Shown: one piece after another, positions 13,521 through 23,969 of the stretch | Layout: the number at the start of each line of letters is the position of its first letter | How positions within the stretch are numbered: position 1 is the first letter of the stretch | Assembly: GCA_949316495.1 (NCBI GenBank) | Contig: OX439004.1 | Location: forward strand, 52,918,159-52,982,158 | Length of the DNA: 64,000 bases | Direction: 5' to 3' | DNA from: Amphiduros pacificus | Taxonomy: Eukaryota > Annelida > Polychaeta > Phyllodocida > Hesionidae | Translations under genes and position numbers: made by a program | Notes under the pieces: model-generated | What the model was told of the DNA's origin: nothing | What the model saw: the letters and a program-made list of their open reading frames with translations, nothing else | Databases searched by the model: none

Positions 13521-14819
13521 AAGCATAGAACAGGAGGTGGTTTGTCAAAATCCCACTGCTGAATTACTACTTTCACACTGGTCAAAAGCTGAAAGGGTTG
13601 TAAAAATGCCATTTCCCAATTTATCACAAGGCAGGAAAAACAGTAGCTATTTAAGAAAAAATGTACAAAGAAGTGAAAAATTAATCATATGTACATGCAT
13701 TGCTATCTCTGGGACTATTCAGTCACATACTTCATGCGTGGCACAATATAGTCATGCAGTAACGCTGCGTGACCTCCTTTGATCACTTTCATTGGGACCA
13801 CATAGATGCTCAGCTTCAACGGCCAAATGAAACATTGCACTATTAGTTTCCGACATATTTCATATCATATTGGATTTTTTTTTTATTTTTGCAATAAAGC
13901 AAGACTGTTCATGAGGTTTACGAGTTTATGATACAGCATCAGGCACCTATCCATGATACTGCTCATTTCCCGGTGCTGCGATATGGATTTCACGCTACAA
14001 AAAGATGTAGAGACCTTAATAATGTAAGATAGCCAGAGGAAAGAGAACTGGAGAAAAAAGATTCATACATTTATGTTATTTCTTGGCTGGGCCAAACTTG
14101 AGTTTTTTTCACATTGTAAGTAGTATATCAGCTAAAAAATATACAGGATGTTAGAAAACTTGTATGTCTGGAATCTCCAAGAAAGAAAGAAAGAAAACCA
14201 TGAAATGTTCAGGATCTATGCAGATCTCTCTAAATCTCTGAAACTAGGAAGAAACATGACTGGTCACTTCCAGATGAGGTATAATGTTATATGATATCAG
14301 ATGTTAATGATTCTCTGATAATATTACAAGAAATCAGGTCATAATTACCATGGCCCGGTGTGATCACTGATCAGATTTGTGATGTTAGTATGTAAGGTCA
14401 CAGATAAAATGTTTAAAACTTGTAACAGAAAAGGCCACAAACCAAGTGTGTGATGCCTACAATTTTCCTGTTATAATATCTAGCCCTTATGGCCAAACAT
14501 GAATGAAAAATGAAAAAAATGTGGTGCCAGTGACAGCAGACACAGCAAGTACATCACACACTTGGTTTGTATATCAATAATAAAGGTGTCAATTAAAGAT
14601 TTTAAATAAGAAAAACTGCTGTGTAACTATTCTAGGTACAGAACTACCTCTTCTGTGCAGAGATTGATATTAGGAACTGGATGAAACAGGGAGTAACCAG
14701 TGATCTTAAATGATTCAACAATGAATGCATCAAACAATATTTAATATAAGTCATAATGTTGGGATCTTTGCAGAGTGCTTCTTGTGATGTCTTTGTAATA
14801 GTTTGATTTTCTCTTTTCA
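13521..14819. other. unique sequence between the 62-bp and 47-bp arrays
   Basis: No gene recognised. It contains one copy of the dispersed ~55-bp module (13,712-13,821, listed separately). Its right end runs into the candidate recursive splice site at 14,820/14,821. Confidence 0.55.
13712..13821 (+). repeat. dispersed module, diverged copy M1
   Basis: ATTCAGTCACATACTTCATGCGTGG and, about 60 bp on, ACATAGATGCTCAGCTTCAACGG align by eye with the other module copies. The second part is close to GATGCTCGCCTCCAACGG in M3 at 30.3 kb. The copy lies about 190 bp right of the 62-bp array. Confidence 0.45.
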
Positions 14820-14826
14820 GGTAAGT
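14801..14826 (+). promoter_or_regulatory. candidate recursive splice site RS1
   Basis: The tract TTTGATTTTCTCTTTTCAG ends at 14,820 and is followed with no gap by GTAAGTAGG. A strong 3' splice site fused to a consensus 5' splice site is the defining pattern of recursive (ratchet) splice points in long introns of flies and vertebrates. A second good 5' site, CAG/GTAAGC, lies 69 nt downstream (14,889/14,890) and delimits a possible RS exon with stops in all three frames. A use in splicing is inferred; only the motif is seen. Confidence 0.42.
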
Positions 14827-14905
14827 AGGATATCTATCTTCCATATCCTTGAGAATCTATGATATGCTGGTCATGCTGAGGAGCGTCAGGTAAGCCACAG
14901 ATTCT

Positions 14906-16172
14906 GATACGATGCTGAGGATACAGAAACCTCCAGTATGCCAGTAATAGGTGATATGATGCTGAGGACACAGAAACCTCCAGTATGCCAGTAATAGGTG
15001 ATACGATGCTGAGGACACAGAAACCTCCAGTATGCCAGTAATAGGTGATATGATGCTGAGGACATAGAAACCTCCAGTATGCCAGTAATAGGTGATACGA
15101 TGCTGAGGACACAGAAACCTCCAGTATGCCAGTAATAGTTGATATGATGCTGAGGACACAGAAACCTCCAGTATGCCAGTAATAGGTGATACGATGCTGA
15201 GGACACAGAAACCTCCAGTATGCCAGTAATAGGTGATATGATGCTGAGGACATAGAAACCTCCAGTATGCCAGTAATAGGTGATATGATGCTGAGGACAC
15301 AGAAACCTCCAGTATGCCAGTAATAGGTGATACGATGCTGAGGACATAGAAACCTCCAGTATGCCAGTAATAGGTGATACGATGCTGAGGACACAGAAAC
15401 CTCCAGTATGCCAGTAATAGGTGATACGATGCTGAGGACACAGAAACCTCCAGTATGCCAGTAATAGGTGATATGATGCTGAGGACACAGAAACCTCCAG
15501 TATGCCAGTAATAGGTGATATGATGCTGAGGACATAGAAACCTCCAGTATGCCAGTAATAGGTGATATGATGCTGAGGACACAGAAACCTCCAGTATGCC
15601 AGTAATAGGTGATACGATGCTGAGGACATAGAAACCTCCAGTATGCCAGTAATAGGTGATACGATGCTGAGGACACAGAAACCTCCAGTATGCCAGTAAT
15701 AGGTGATACGATGCTGAGGACACAGAAACCTCCAGTATGCCAGTAATAGGTGATATGATGCTGAGGACATAGAAACCTCCAGTATGCCAGTAATAGGTGA
15801 TATGATGCTGAGGACATAGAAACCTCCAGTATGCCAGTAATAGGTGATATGATGCTGAGGACACAGAAACCTCCAGTATGCCAGTAATAGGTGATACGAT
15901 GCTGAGGACATAGAAACCTCCAGTATGCCAGTAATAGGTGATACGATGCTGAGGACACAGAAACCTCCAGTATGCCAGTAATAGGTGATACGATGCTGAG
16001 GACACAGAAACCTCCAGTATGCCAGTAATAGGTGATATGATGCTGAGGACATAGAAACCTCCAGTATGCCAGTAATAGGTGATACGATGCTGAGGACATA
16101 GAAACCTCCAGTATGCCAGTAATAGGTGATATGATGCTGAGGACATAGAAACCTCCAGTATGCCAGTCAAAG
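14906..16172. repeat. 47-bp minisatellite A, 27 copies
   Basis: The anchor CTCCAGTATGCC occurs from 14931 to 16153, exactly 26 periods of 47 bp, with no indels. Units differ at two main sites (GATATG/GATACG and ACACAG/ACATAG), and the pattern of states repeats every six units (282 bp) across units 8-25. The minus strand of the unit has no stop in any frame, so all three minus frames are open for about 390-480 codons. I regard these as repeat artefacts. Confidence 0.99.
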
Positions 16173-16647
16173 GTGTAGTCTGGCTGAGTTATGTCTGTAC
16201 TAAAAGCATATTCAGCTTTGAAATCAACATGAAAATATAATATATATGTGTTTGGGAAGTAGCTAGGGAGATAGGCCAAGGATTAATGGTAGTGTGAGAT
16301 GGCTACTGCAGACTGCTACAGTCACTTGACATGTTTGTGCCCATGTCTCCCGACCAAATCCCTGACCAAATATGTGATCTAGTCTGATATTTAGGAAGTA
16401 ATTTTATCAGAGACGAGGACTGTCGTAGCCAGATAATCTCCTGCTCCTGTTTTACCCTTTTTAGGAAGATACTTTCACAGCGCAAGTCTACTTTACTCCC
16501 AATCTTCAGTTTCATCTTCAATATTTATGATACAGTTTAAACCTCTATTGAGGGGTGCTAAGACACTGTTCCTTGAAGGCTAGGTCTGGTATGGAACAGA
16601 TTACTTGAAGTTATATATATATAATGTTGTGTAGTTGAATGCGGGAT
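16173..16647. other. unique spacer between the two 47-bp arrays
   Basis: AT-rich, with a short TATATATATA run near 16613. No gene seen. Confidence 0.6.
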
Positions 16648-17716
16648 GACAATGTGAACCTAAGCTTGACCATACCCGACTGATCATTGATGAGGACAAT
16701 GTGAACCTAAGCTTGACCAGACCCGACTGATCATTGATGAGGACAATGTGAACCTAAGCTTGACCAGACCCGACTGATCATTGATGAGGACAATGTGAAC
16801 CTAAGCTTGACCAGACCCGACTGATCATTGATGAAGACAGTGTGAACCTAAGCTTAACCAGACCAGACTGATCATTGATGAAGACAGTGTGAACCTAAGC
16901 TTGACCAGACCCAACTGATCATTGATGAAGACAGTGTGAACCTAAGCTTAACCAGACCTGACTGATCATTGATGAAGACAGTGTGAACCTAAGCTTAACC
17001 AGACCAGACTGATCATTGTTGATGACAATGTGAACCTAAGCTTAACCAGACCCGACTGATCATTGTTGATGACAATGTGAACCTAAGCTTGACCAGACCC
17101 GACTGATCATTGATGAGGACAATGTGAACCTAAGCTTAACCAGACCAGACTGATCATTGATGAAGACAATGTGAACCTAAGCTTAACCAGACCCGACTGA
17201 TCATTGTTGATGACAATGTGAACCTAAGCTTGACCAGACCCGACTGATCATTGATGATGACAATGTGAACCTAAGCTTGACCAGACCCGACTGATCATTG
17301 ATGATGACAATGTGAACCTAAGCTTGACCAGACCCGACTGATCATTGATGATGACAATGTGAACCTAAGCTTGACCAGACCCGACTGATCATTGTTGATG
17401 ACAATGTGAACCTAAGCTTGACCAGACCCGACTGATCATTGATGAAGACAATGTGAACCTAAGCTTGACCAGACCCGACTGATCATTGTTGATGACAATG
17501 TGAACCTAAGCTTGACCAGACCCGACTGATCATTGATGAAGACAATGTGAACCTAAGCTTGACCAGACCCGACTGATCATTGATGAAGACAATGTGAACC
17601 TAAGCTTGACCAGACCCGACTGATCATTGTTGATGACAATGTGAACCTAAGCTTGACCAGACCCGACTGATCATTGATGAAGACAATGTGAACCTAAGCT
17701 TGACCAGACCCAACTG
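16648..17716. repeat. 47-bp minisatellite B, 23 copies
   Basis: The anchor GAACCTAAGCTT occurs from 16656 to 17690, exactly 22 periods of 47 bp. Each unit carries AAGCTT and TGATCA palindromes. Variants (CTTGACC/CTTAACC; TTGATGAGG/TTGATGAAG/TTGTTGATG) are mixed along the array. The unit length is identical to the neighbouring array A. Confidence 0.99.
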
Positions 17717-18622
17717 ATTGTCTTGTGATTGTCTGCACCACGTTTCCTTGAATCTCTCATACCAAAGCCATTGTGTGCCATAAATCAGAGGGGTCACCCA
17801 ATTTTTCTACTTACTTAATTTGGGTCACTCTGCACAAACTCAATAATCTCCTTCAGAACTTTGCAGAGCAATTTGTACTCAGTAACTTGGAAATAGTCCA
17901 GCCTATTGTTCTGTTTATTTCAACGCAGTTAAAAGATAACTGAAAGATGCAAGTGCTTAACTTCATTATATTGTATTGCAGTGCATGACACAAATTGACC
18001 TTTTGGCATGACAGACCAATTTAGCTTTTTTGTGCGATAAACAGTTTAAAACTGTAAAGATGCATTTGCGACACAATCCAGTGAGAAAAGAAAATACAAA
18101 AAATGCCAGTAAGAATGTGAGGCTCCACTGATCATTAGATCCACCTGGGTGTGCTGCTAGGGTTGAGTGGGAAGGCCATAATATGGTATAAGGCCATAAT
18201 ATGGTATAAGGCCATAATATGGTATTCTCTCCTGGTGTGTGGCTGGTTTATGCCTTTCTCCTTGGAACCTGATATTAATCACTTGCAATCACGCTGATTA
18301 CAATTTAACACGCTGCTATCTCTATCGAGGTTGCAAATTGAGATTGACAATGTTCTCAGATCAGCCGAGTCTCGTCAGTGAGAGGACTATAAGGCTCATT
18401 ATGCTCACCTCCCAGAAATAAAACCAAGCTTGGAATCATGGGTAATTCTCTTGTCGCTTCCTTCATCTCGTCGCATTTCATCTCATAAAGCGTAATCTTA
18501 TCTTCTTTAATCATACATGTGGCGATATTAAAAATATGAGTAATTCTGAAAAGCTCTAATGAACACTGAATTATTTGATCTCTCATTGAATAATCACATT
18601 AGCTCCGTAAGCAATCCTTTTT
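17717..18622. other. unique sequence with a small 18-bp triplication
   Basis: No gene recognised. It contains a single copy of the 25-bp family motif (AAATTGACCTTTTGGCATGA, about 17,991-18,010) and three tandem copies of GGCCATAATATGGTATAA at 18,172-18,226. Confidence 0.55.
18172..18226. repeat. 18-bp tandem triplication
   Basis: Three copies of GGCCATAATATGGTATAA. The unit contains CCATAATATGG, which resembles but does not match the CArG box because its A/T core has seven bases. Confidence 0.9.
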
Positions 18623-20938
18623 ACCCTCAGCCCCTGATGTAATCAGGCTGAGGGTATTGCAGTACTCCTGGCGTGGGTATGTATGTATGTATGTATGTCT
18701 GTATGTATGTATGTATGTATGTATGTATGTCTGTAGCGAACATCCTTGTCATCGCGATAACTCAAGAACAAATGATGGCAGCTTCATGAAACTTGACACA
18801 CATATGCATCTGGTGAAAACCTCGGACGAGTTCGATGGACGGCGACCTTGACCTATTTTTCAAGGTCACAGGGACAATTATGTGAAATCCCAAGAATCAC
18901 AATAACTCAAGAACGAATGATGGCAGCTTTATGAGATTTGACACACATAAGCATCTGGTGAAGACCTCAGAATTTTTCCTATGAAACATGACCTTCACCT
19001 ACTTTTCAAGGTCACAGGGACAATTATGTGAAATCATCTTGTCATCGCGATAACTCGAGAACAAATGATGGCAGCTTCATGAAACTTGACACATATAAGC
19101 ATCTGGTGAAAACCTCGGACGAGTTCGATGGACGGTGACCTTGACCTATTTTTCAAGGTCACAGGGACAATTATGTGAAATCCCAAGAATCGCATAACTC
19201 AAGAACGAATGATGGCAGCTTTATGAGATTTGACACCCATAAGCATCTGGTGTAGACTTCAGAATTGTTTGTATAAAACATGACCTTCACCTACTTTTCA
19301 AGGTCACATGGACAATTATGTGAAATCATCCTTGTCATTGCGATAACACGAGAACAAATGATGGCAGCTTCATGAAACTTGACACATATAAGCATCTGGT
19401 GAAAACCTCGGACGAGTTCGATGGATGGTGACCTTGACCTATTTTTCAAGGTCACAAGGACAATTATGTGAAATCCCAAGAATCGCATAACTCAAGAACA
19501 AATAATGGCAGCTCTATGAGATTTGACACTCATAAGCATCTGGTGTAGACTTCAGAATTGTTTCTATAAAACATGACCTTCACCTACTTTTCAAGGTCAC
19601 ATGGACAATTATGTGAAATCATCCTTGTCATCGCGATAACACGAGAACAAATGATGGCAGCTTCAAGAAACTTGGCACACAAAAGCATCTGGTGAAAACC
19701 TGGGACGTGTTTGATGGACGGCGACCTTGACCTATTTTTCAAGGTCACGGACAATTATGTGAAATTCCAAGAATCGCAATAACTCAAGAACGAATGATGG
19801 CAGCTTTATGAGATTTGACACACACAAGCATCTGATGAAGAGCTCAGAATTGTTTCTATGAAACATGACCTTCACCTACTTTTCAAGGTCACAGGGACAA
19901 TTATGTGAAATCATCCTTGTCATCGTGATTACTCAAGAACAAATGATGGCAGCTTCATGAAACTTGACACGCATAAGCATCTGGTGAAAACCTCAGACTA
20001 GTTCGATGGATGGCGACCTTGACCTAATTTTTCAAGGTCACAGGGACAGTTGATAACTCAAGAACAAATGATGGCAGCTTCATGAATCTTTACACGCATA
20101 AGCATCTGTTGAAAACCTCCGACTAGTTCGGTGGACGGCGACCTTGACCTATTTTTCAAGGTCACAGGGACAGTTATGTGAAATCCCAAGAATCGCAATA
20201 ACTCAAGAACAAATGATGGCAGCTTTATGAGATTTGACACACATAAGCATCTGGTGAAGACCTCAGATTTTCTCTATGAAACATGACCTTCACCTACTTT
20301 TCAAGGTCACAGGGACAATTATGTGAAATCATCCTTGTCATCGCGATAACTCGAGAACAAATGATGGCAGCTTCATGAAACTTGACACGCAGAAGCATCT
20401 GATGAAAACCTCAGACATTTTTGTATGGAACATGACCTTCACCTACTTTTCAAGGTCACAGGTACAATTATGTGAAATCCCTATCATTGCTATAACTCGA
20501 GAACGAATGATGGCAGCTTTATGAGACTTGACACACATAAGCATCTGGTGAAGACCTCAGACTTCTCTTGATGGAACATGACCTTCACCTACTTTTCAAG
20601 GTCACAGGGACAATCATGTCAAATCCACGTCATTGCAATAATTTAAGAGCAAATAATGGCAGCTTCATGAAAATTGACACACATAAGCATCTGGGAAGAC
20701 TCCAGATGAGTTTGATGGACGGTGACCTTAACCTGCTTTTCAAGGTCACCGGCCCATCTCAATAATTCTAGAGTAAATGATGACAGTTTCATGATACTTG
20801 ACACACCTAAGCTATCAAAGGAAGTAGATTTTATGGGTTTTTTTTACCCCTGCATCAATTTGCCTTGGTGCAGTGACGTTTTGTTCACAAATATTGTGTG
20901 GAGCGAATGTTGTGCAATGAGTTACCAGGGCTGAGGGT
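18623..20938. repeat. composite repeat element with alternating ~146-bp tandem core
   Basis: The left end is an imperfect hairpin: ACCCTCAGCC at 18,623 pairs with GGCTGAGGGT ending 18,655, with CCTGAT/ATCAGG inside. The right end carries GGCTGAGGGT again at 20,929-20,938. Between them are a GTAT microsatellite and 15 copies of a unit anchored on ATGATGGCAG (18,772; 18,917; 19,065; 19,209; and so on to 20,777). Most spacings are 143-150 bp, with one shortened copy near 20,068. Two unit types alternate, A (GCTTCATGAAACTTGAC) and B (GCTTTATGAGATTTGAC), for a dimer of about 292 bp. The shared end motif suggests one mobile or formerly mobile element, perhaps of the Helitron-related tandem-core type known in bivalves, but I see no transposase and cannot assign a family. 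Confidence 0.6.
18677..18733. repeat. (GTAT)n microsatellite with GTCT interruptions
   Basis: About 14 tetranucleotides with two GTCT variants, between the left hairpin and the tandem core of the composite element. Confidence 0.97.
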
Positions 20939-21327
20939 TGATGCATCTCTGATGCCTATGTTTCTATTATTATTATTACTGTACTATAATACTTGTCTGT
21001 AATCTCTGACAATTCTGAACATATATATTTAGATGCATAATGTTCAGATACAAGAGATATTGTGTCATATACAACACCATTTATTCTGTCTTGAATCAGG
21101 ACAGGAGTGCTGAGAATAGAAATTGTTATATTGCTTGGAACCAGTTGCCAGATGGGAGCATTGTTCTCCCTCTGCTCCGAGACAAGTTATATTGCCTCAT
21201 ATAGTCTCTCACATTACTATCATTCTGGAATATTTTGCAGAGTTATATGTAAGTAAACAAATGTATGTGCTATCATTGCATGGTATCTTGGCTGAAGAGA
21301 TTCATGTTTGGTTACAGAGGCATGTAC
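20939..21327. other. unique spacer, no gene seen
   Basis: AT-rich sequence with a short ATT triplet run near 20,970. Nothing else recognised. Confidence 0.6.
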
Positions 21328-22279
21328 TACTGTATACCGAGAAAAATTCGCGCCTAGTTATTTTCGCGCCATCGCCGTTTAAGACAGGTTCGCGCCGTTT
21401 TATTTTCGCGAATTTTGGATTTCTAGTACCTAATATTATCACAAATTACGCTTTGCAGGTCGAGAACAGAACAAAACAAAAAAAATCGAAACACTTTGTT
21501 TTGACTTTGTTCTCACTGATTCCAATTATCAGCGTTCACAGTTTTGCATTTCGTCTTTGTTTCCACTGCTTTGAGTCGTGTCTTCCCTTCTTGTCAAATG
21601 CCTTCACACGTGGATTGATTTTAATTGCGTTTTTAATGATAAATAAAAGTATATACCCAACATTAGCACAAAATATGCCTTGCAGGTCGAGAACAGAACA
21701 AAACCATTCATTCATTTAAATGCATTACGCAATACGAGGTCGTCATTTTAAAGAGCGGGAGTGACGGGGACAAGCTCTTATTTTTGGCGCGAAAACAAAT
21801 GGAGTGGATCAACTCGCATTGAAAAATTTAATATATTGCGCAACGATGGATCCCTGGCTTCTCTTCGTGTTGCCGCACATCAAATTTACCATGTTCCGCA
21901 CATCGATGTACGTGAGGTCATTGATCAAAACTGTAAACGCTGATAATTGGAATCAGTATTCGCAGGTCGAGAATTTATCCATGAAGTAAAACTTAAATAT
22001 CATGTACGTGACGTCGCGGTAATTCACGTCCGCAACACGAGGAGAAGCCAGGGATCCATCATTGCGCAATATATTAAATTTTTCAATGCGTGTTGATAGT
22101 CTCCAATTGTTTTCGCGCCAAAAATAAGAGCTTGTCCCCGTCACTTCCGCTTTTTAACATGACGACCTCATATTGGGTAATGCATCTTCAATTTCGCGTC
22201 CATTTAATTTCGCGAATGACGTCCTGGCGCGAATTAACGCGAAAATAAAAAGGTCGCGAAAATTTGTCTGTATACAGTA
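21328..22279. mobile_element. foldback MITE, about 0.95 kb, TA target duplication
   Basis: Terminal inverted repeats: the left end reads TACTGTATACCGAGAAAAAT and the reverse complement of the right end reads TACTGTATACAGACAAATTT, both continuing into TTCGCG-rich sequence (over about 40 bp, imperfect). TA at 21,328-21,329 and 22,278-22,279 fits the target duplication of Tc1/mariner-like or similar elements. Inside is a second, longer inverted repeat: 21,721-21,877 against 22,029-22,184. A direct repeat of GCAGGTCGAGAACAGAAC lies near 21,455 and 21,683. There is no transposase frame, so the element is non-autonomous. Short open frames on both strands give near-identical peptides because of the inverted arms. 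Confidence 0.8.
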
Positions 22280-23465
22280 TGTCTTGTGTCAAGATAAAGG
22301 AATGTTGTACTACACCAGGGAAAGCAGCCTATATTCATAACAATATCTTCTCTAATCTGGGATTAGTCCTGTCACCAATTTCCGCAATGTCCCATCAATA
22401 TCCGCACTTCTTTCAGATACCTTGGTTACAAAAGGTCAATTCAAGGGCAAGGTCACATGGCGAAGTTTGTGTGTGTGCAAGGTCACAAGTGCAAGATCAG
22501 ATCACAGCTGAACTTTAGCATATGTATTTGTTCAAATGAGAAGCGTGAATGTGTCTATGATATAGATGAGATAGACTTTGAGACAGAATTGAAGGACACA
22601 GAGATGGAATGTCGTCTGAGGTTGTCACAAACAACTATTCAAAGCCAGGGTTGAGATTAGGATTGTTGTCTTGACAAAATACACCAGACTGACCACAACA
22701 TCATATCCGACGCTATAATATTGAACTTCTATGTACAATATATATCATTTGTGCTTTGTAAAAGGTTTGACATATCAACAAGAAAATTTATAACCATATG
22801 ATTGTTTATCTTTTCATTGGAGTATGCTTCAATGTCTTTTCCTGTCACTTGTTCATTGTTGGCAGGAATATAGAAGAAAGCCCTTCACTCGTGATAAAGG
22901 AAAGCATGCATCTGTTCACTGTATCTGTAGATTGGAGCTGCAGACAAGTTTTGAGAGCTATTTGTATTTAGTGTAGAGAGAGTGTGTAGATAACGTTGAG
23001 ATCTGCCTTTAATGCCGCCTTAATGTTTGCCATGGCGACAAAGCTTACCATCTTTTATATTGCTGTCGGCTTGCCATACAATAGCCTCATTTCTCACAAC
23101 ATCCAGACCCACATCAACGCAGCCATTCACCCACGCCTGCGTGCATTTTCTACTCTGTTTTTGTATTATTTCTCATAAAATGTATATATTTTACAAATTG
23201 TATCAGCGAGAAAGGAACGCTATTAAGGATAGTCTCAATAGTCTCAGTATTTTGTATTATGTTGAACGGAGGAAAATGTAAATAACGAGAGAGGTTGACA
23301 ATGCATTTATGGTGAAATGTTTATATAAGTGCAGCATACACAGTGAAGAAATGAGATGGAGAATGGAAAGAGGATGCAGGAAAGCTATAAGAAAGGTGGC
23401 GTGTCATAAGTACACAAAGTGAAGCGACACATACCATCATACAGGTGATCATGTGGAAGAATTCT
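22280..23465. other. unique sequence, no gene seen
   Basis: Open frames of up to about 84 codons show no known motif. A small GCAAGGTCACA duplication lies near 22,446-22,487. Confidence 0.55.
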
Positions 23466-23872
23466 CTCTCCCTTCAAGGCCCAAAGTCTTCCCATTACAG
23501 TACCATAGCCAAGAGGTCTCTCTCTCCCTTCAAGGCCCAAAGTCTTCCCATTACAGTACCGTAGCCAAGAGGTCTCTCTCTCCCTTCAAGGCCCAAAGTC
23601 TTCCCATTACGGTACCATAGCCAAGAGGTCTCTCTCTCCCTTCAAGGCCCAAAGTCTTCCCATTACGGTACCATAGCCAAGCTCTCTCTCTCTCCCTTCA
23701 AGGCCCAAAGTCTTCCCATTACGGTACCATAGCCAAGCTCTCTCTCTCCCTTCAAGGCCCAAAGTCTTCCCATTACGGTACCATAGCCAAGCTCTCTCTC
23801 TCTCCCTTCAAGGCCCAAAGTCTTCCCATTACGGTACCATAGCCAAGCGGTCTCTCTTTCCCTTCAAGGCCT
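23466..23872. repeat. 56-bp minisatellite, about 7 copies
   Basis: CCTTCAAGGCCCAAAGTCTT recurs at about 56-bp spacing from 23,471, with CT-dinucleotide length variation between copies. About 30 bp of each unit (ACAGTACCATAGCCAAG plus the CT tail) matches the unit of the array that follows at 23,970. Confidence 0.96.
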
Positions 23873-23969
23873 AGACTTTTAAGTGATGAGAGAATTCAAA
23901 TTCAAACACGACAATGTTATAAGGCTATTAAAGGGCTTTTTTGTAGGACAATGTAAAACAGGCAATCAA

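Noticed and set aside
14834-16279. 481-codon minus-strand open frame, and two more of about 390-440 codons in the other frames
   Set aside because: The frames are open only because the 47-bp unit lacks stops in all minus frames. Codon pattern, phase and composition are those of the tandem repeat, and no domain is visible.
18172-18226. CArG boxes (SRF sites) in the 18-bp triplication
   Set aside because: The A/T core is seven bases rather than six, so it is not a consensus site.
21123-21719. 198-codon plus-strand frame overlapping the MITE left part
   Set aside because: It starts outside and ends inside the element, and has no recognisable domain.
21761-22144. Near-identical peptides (MTGTSSYFWREN) on opposite strands
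   Set aside because: They are explained by the inverted arms of the MITE. No transposase similarity is seen.
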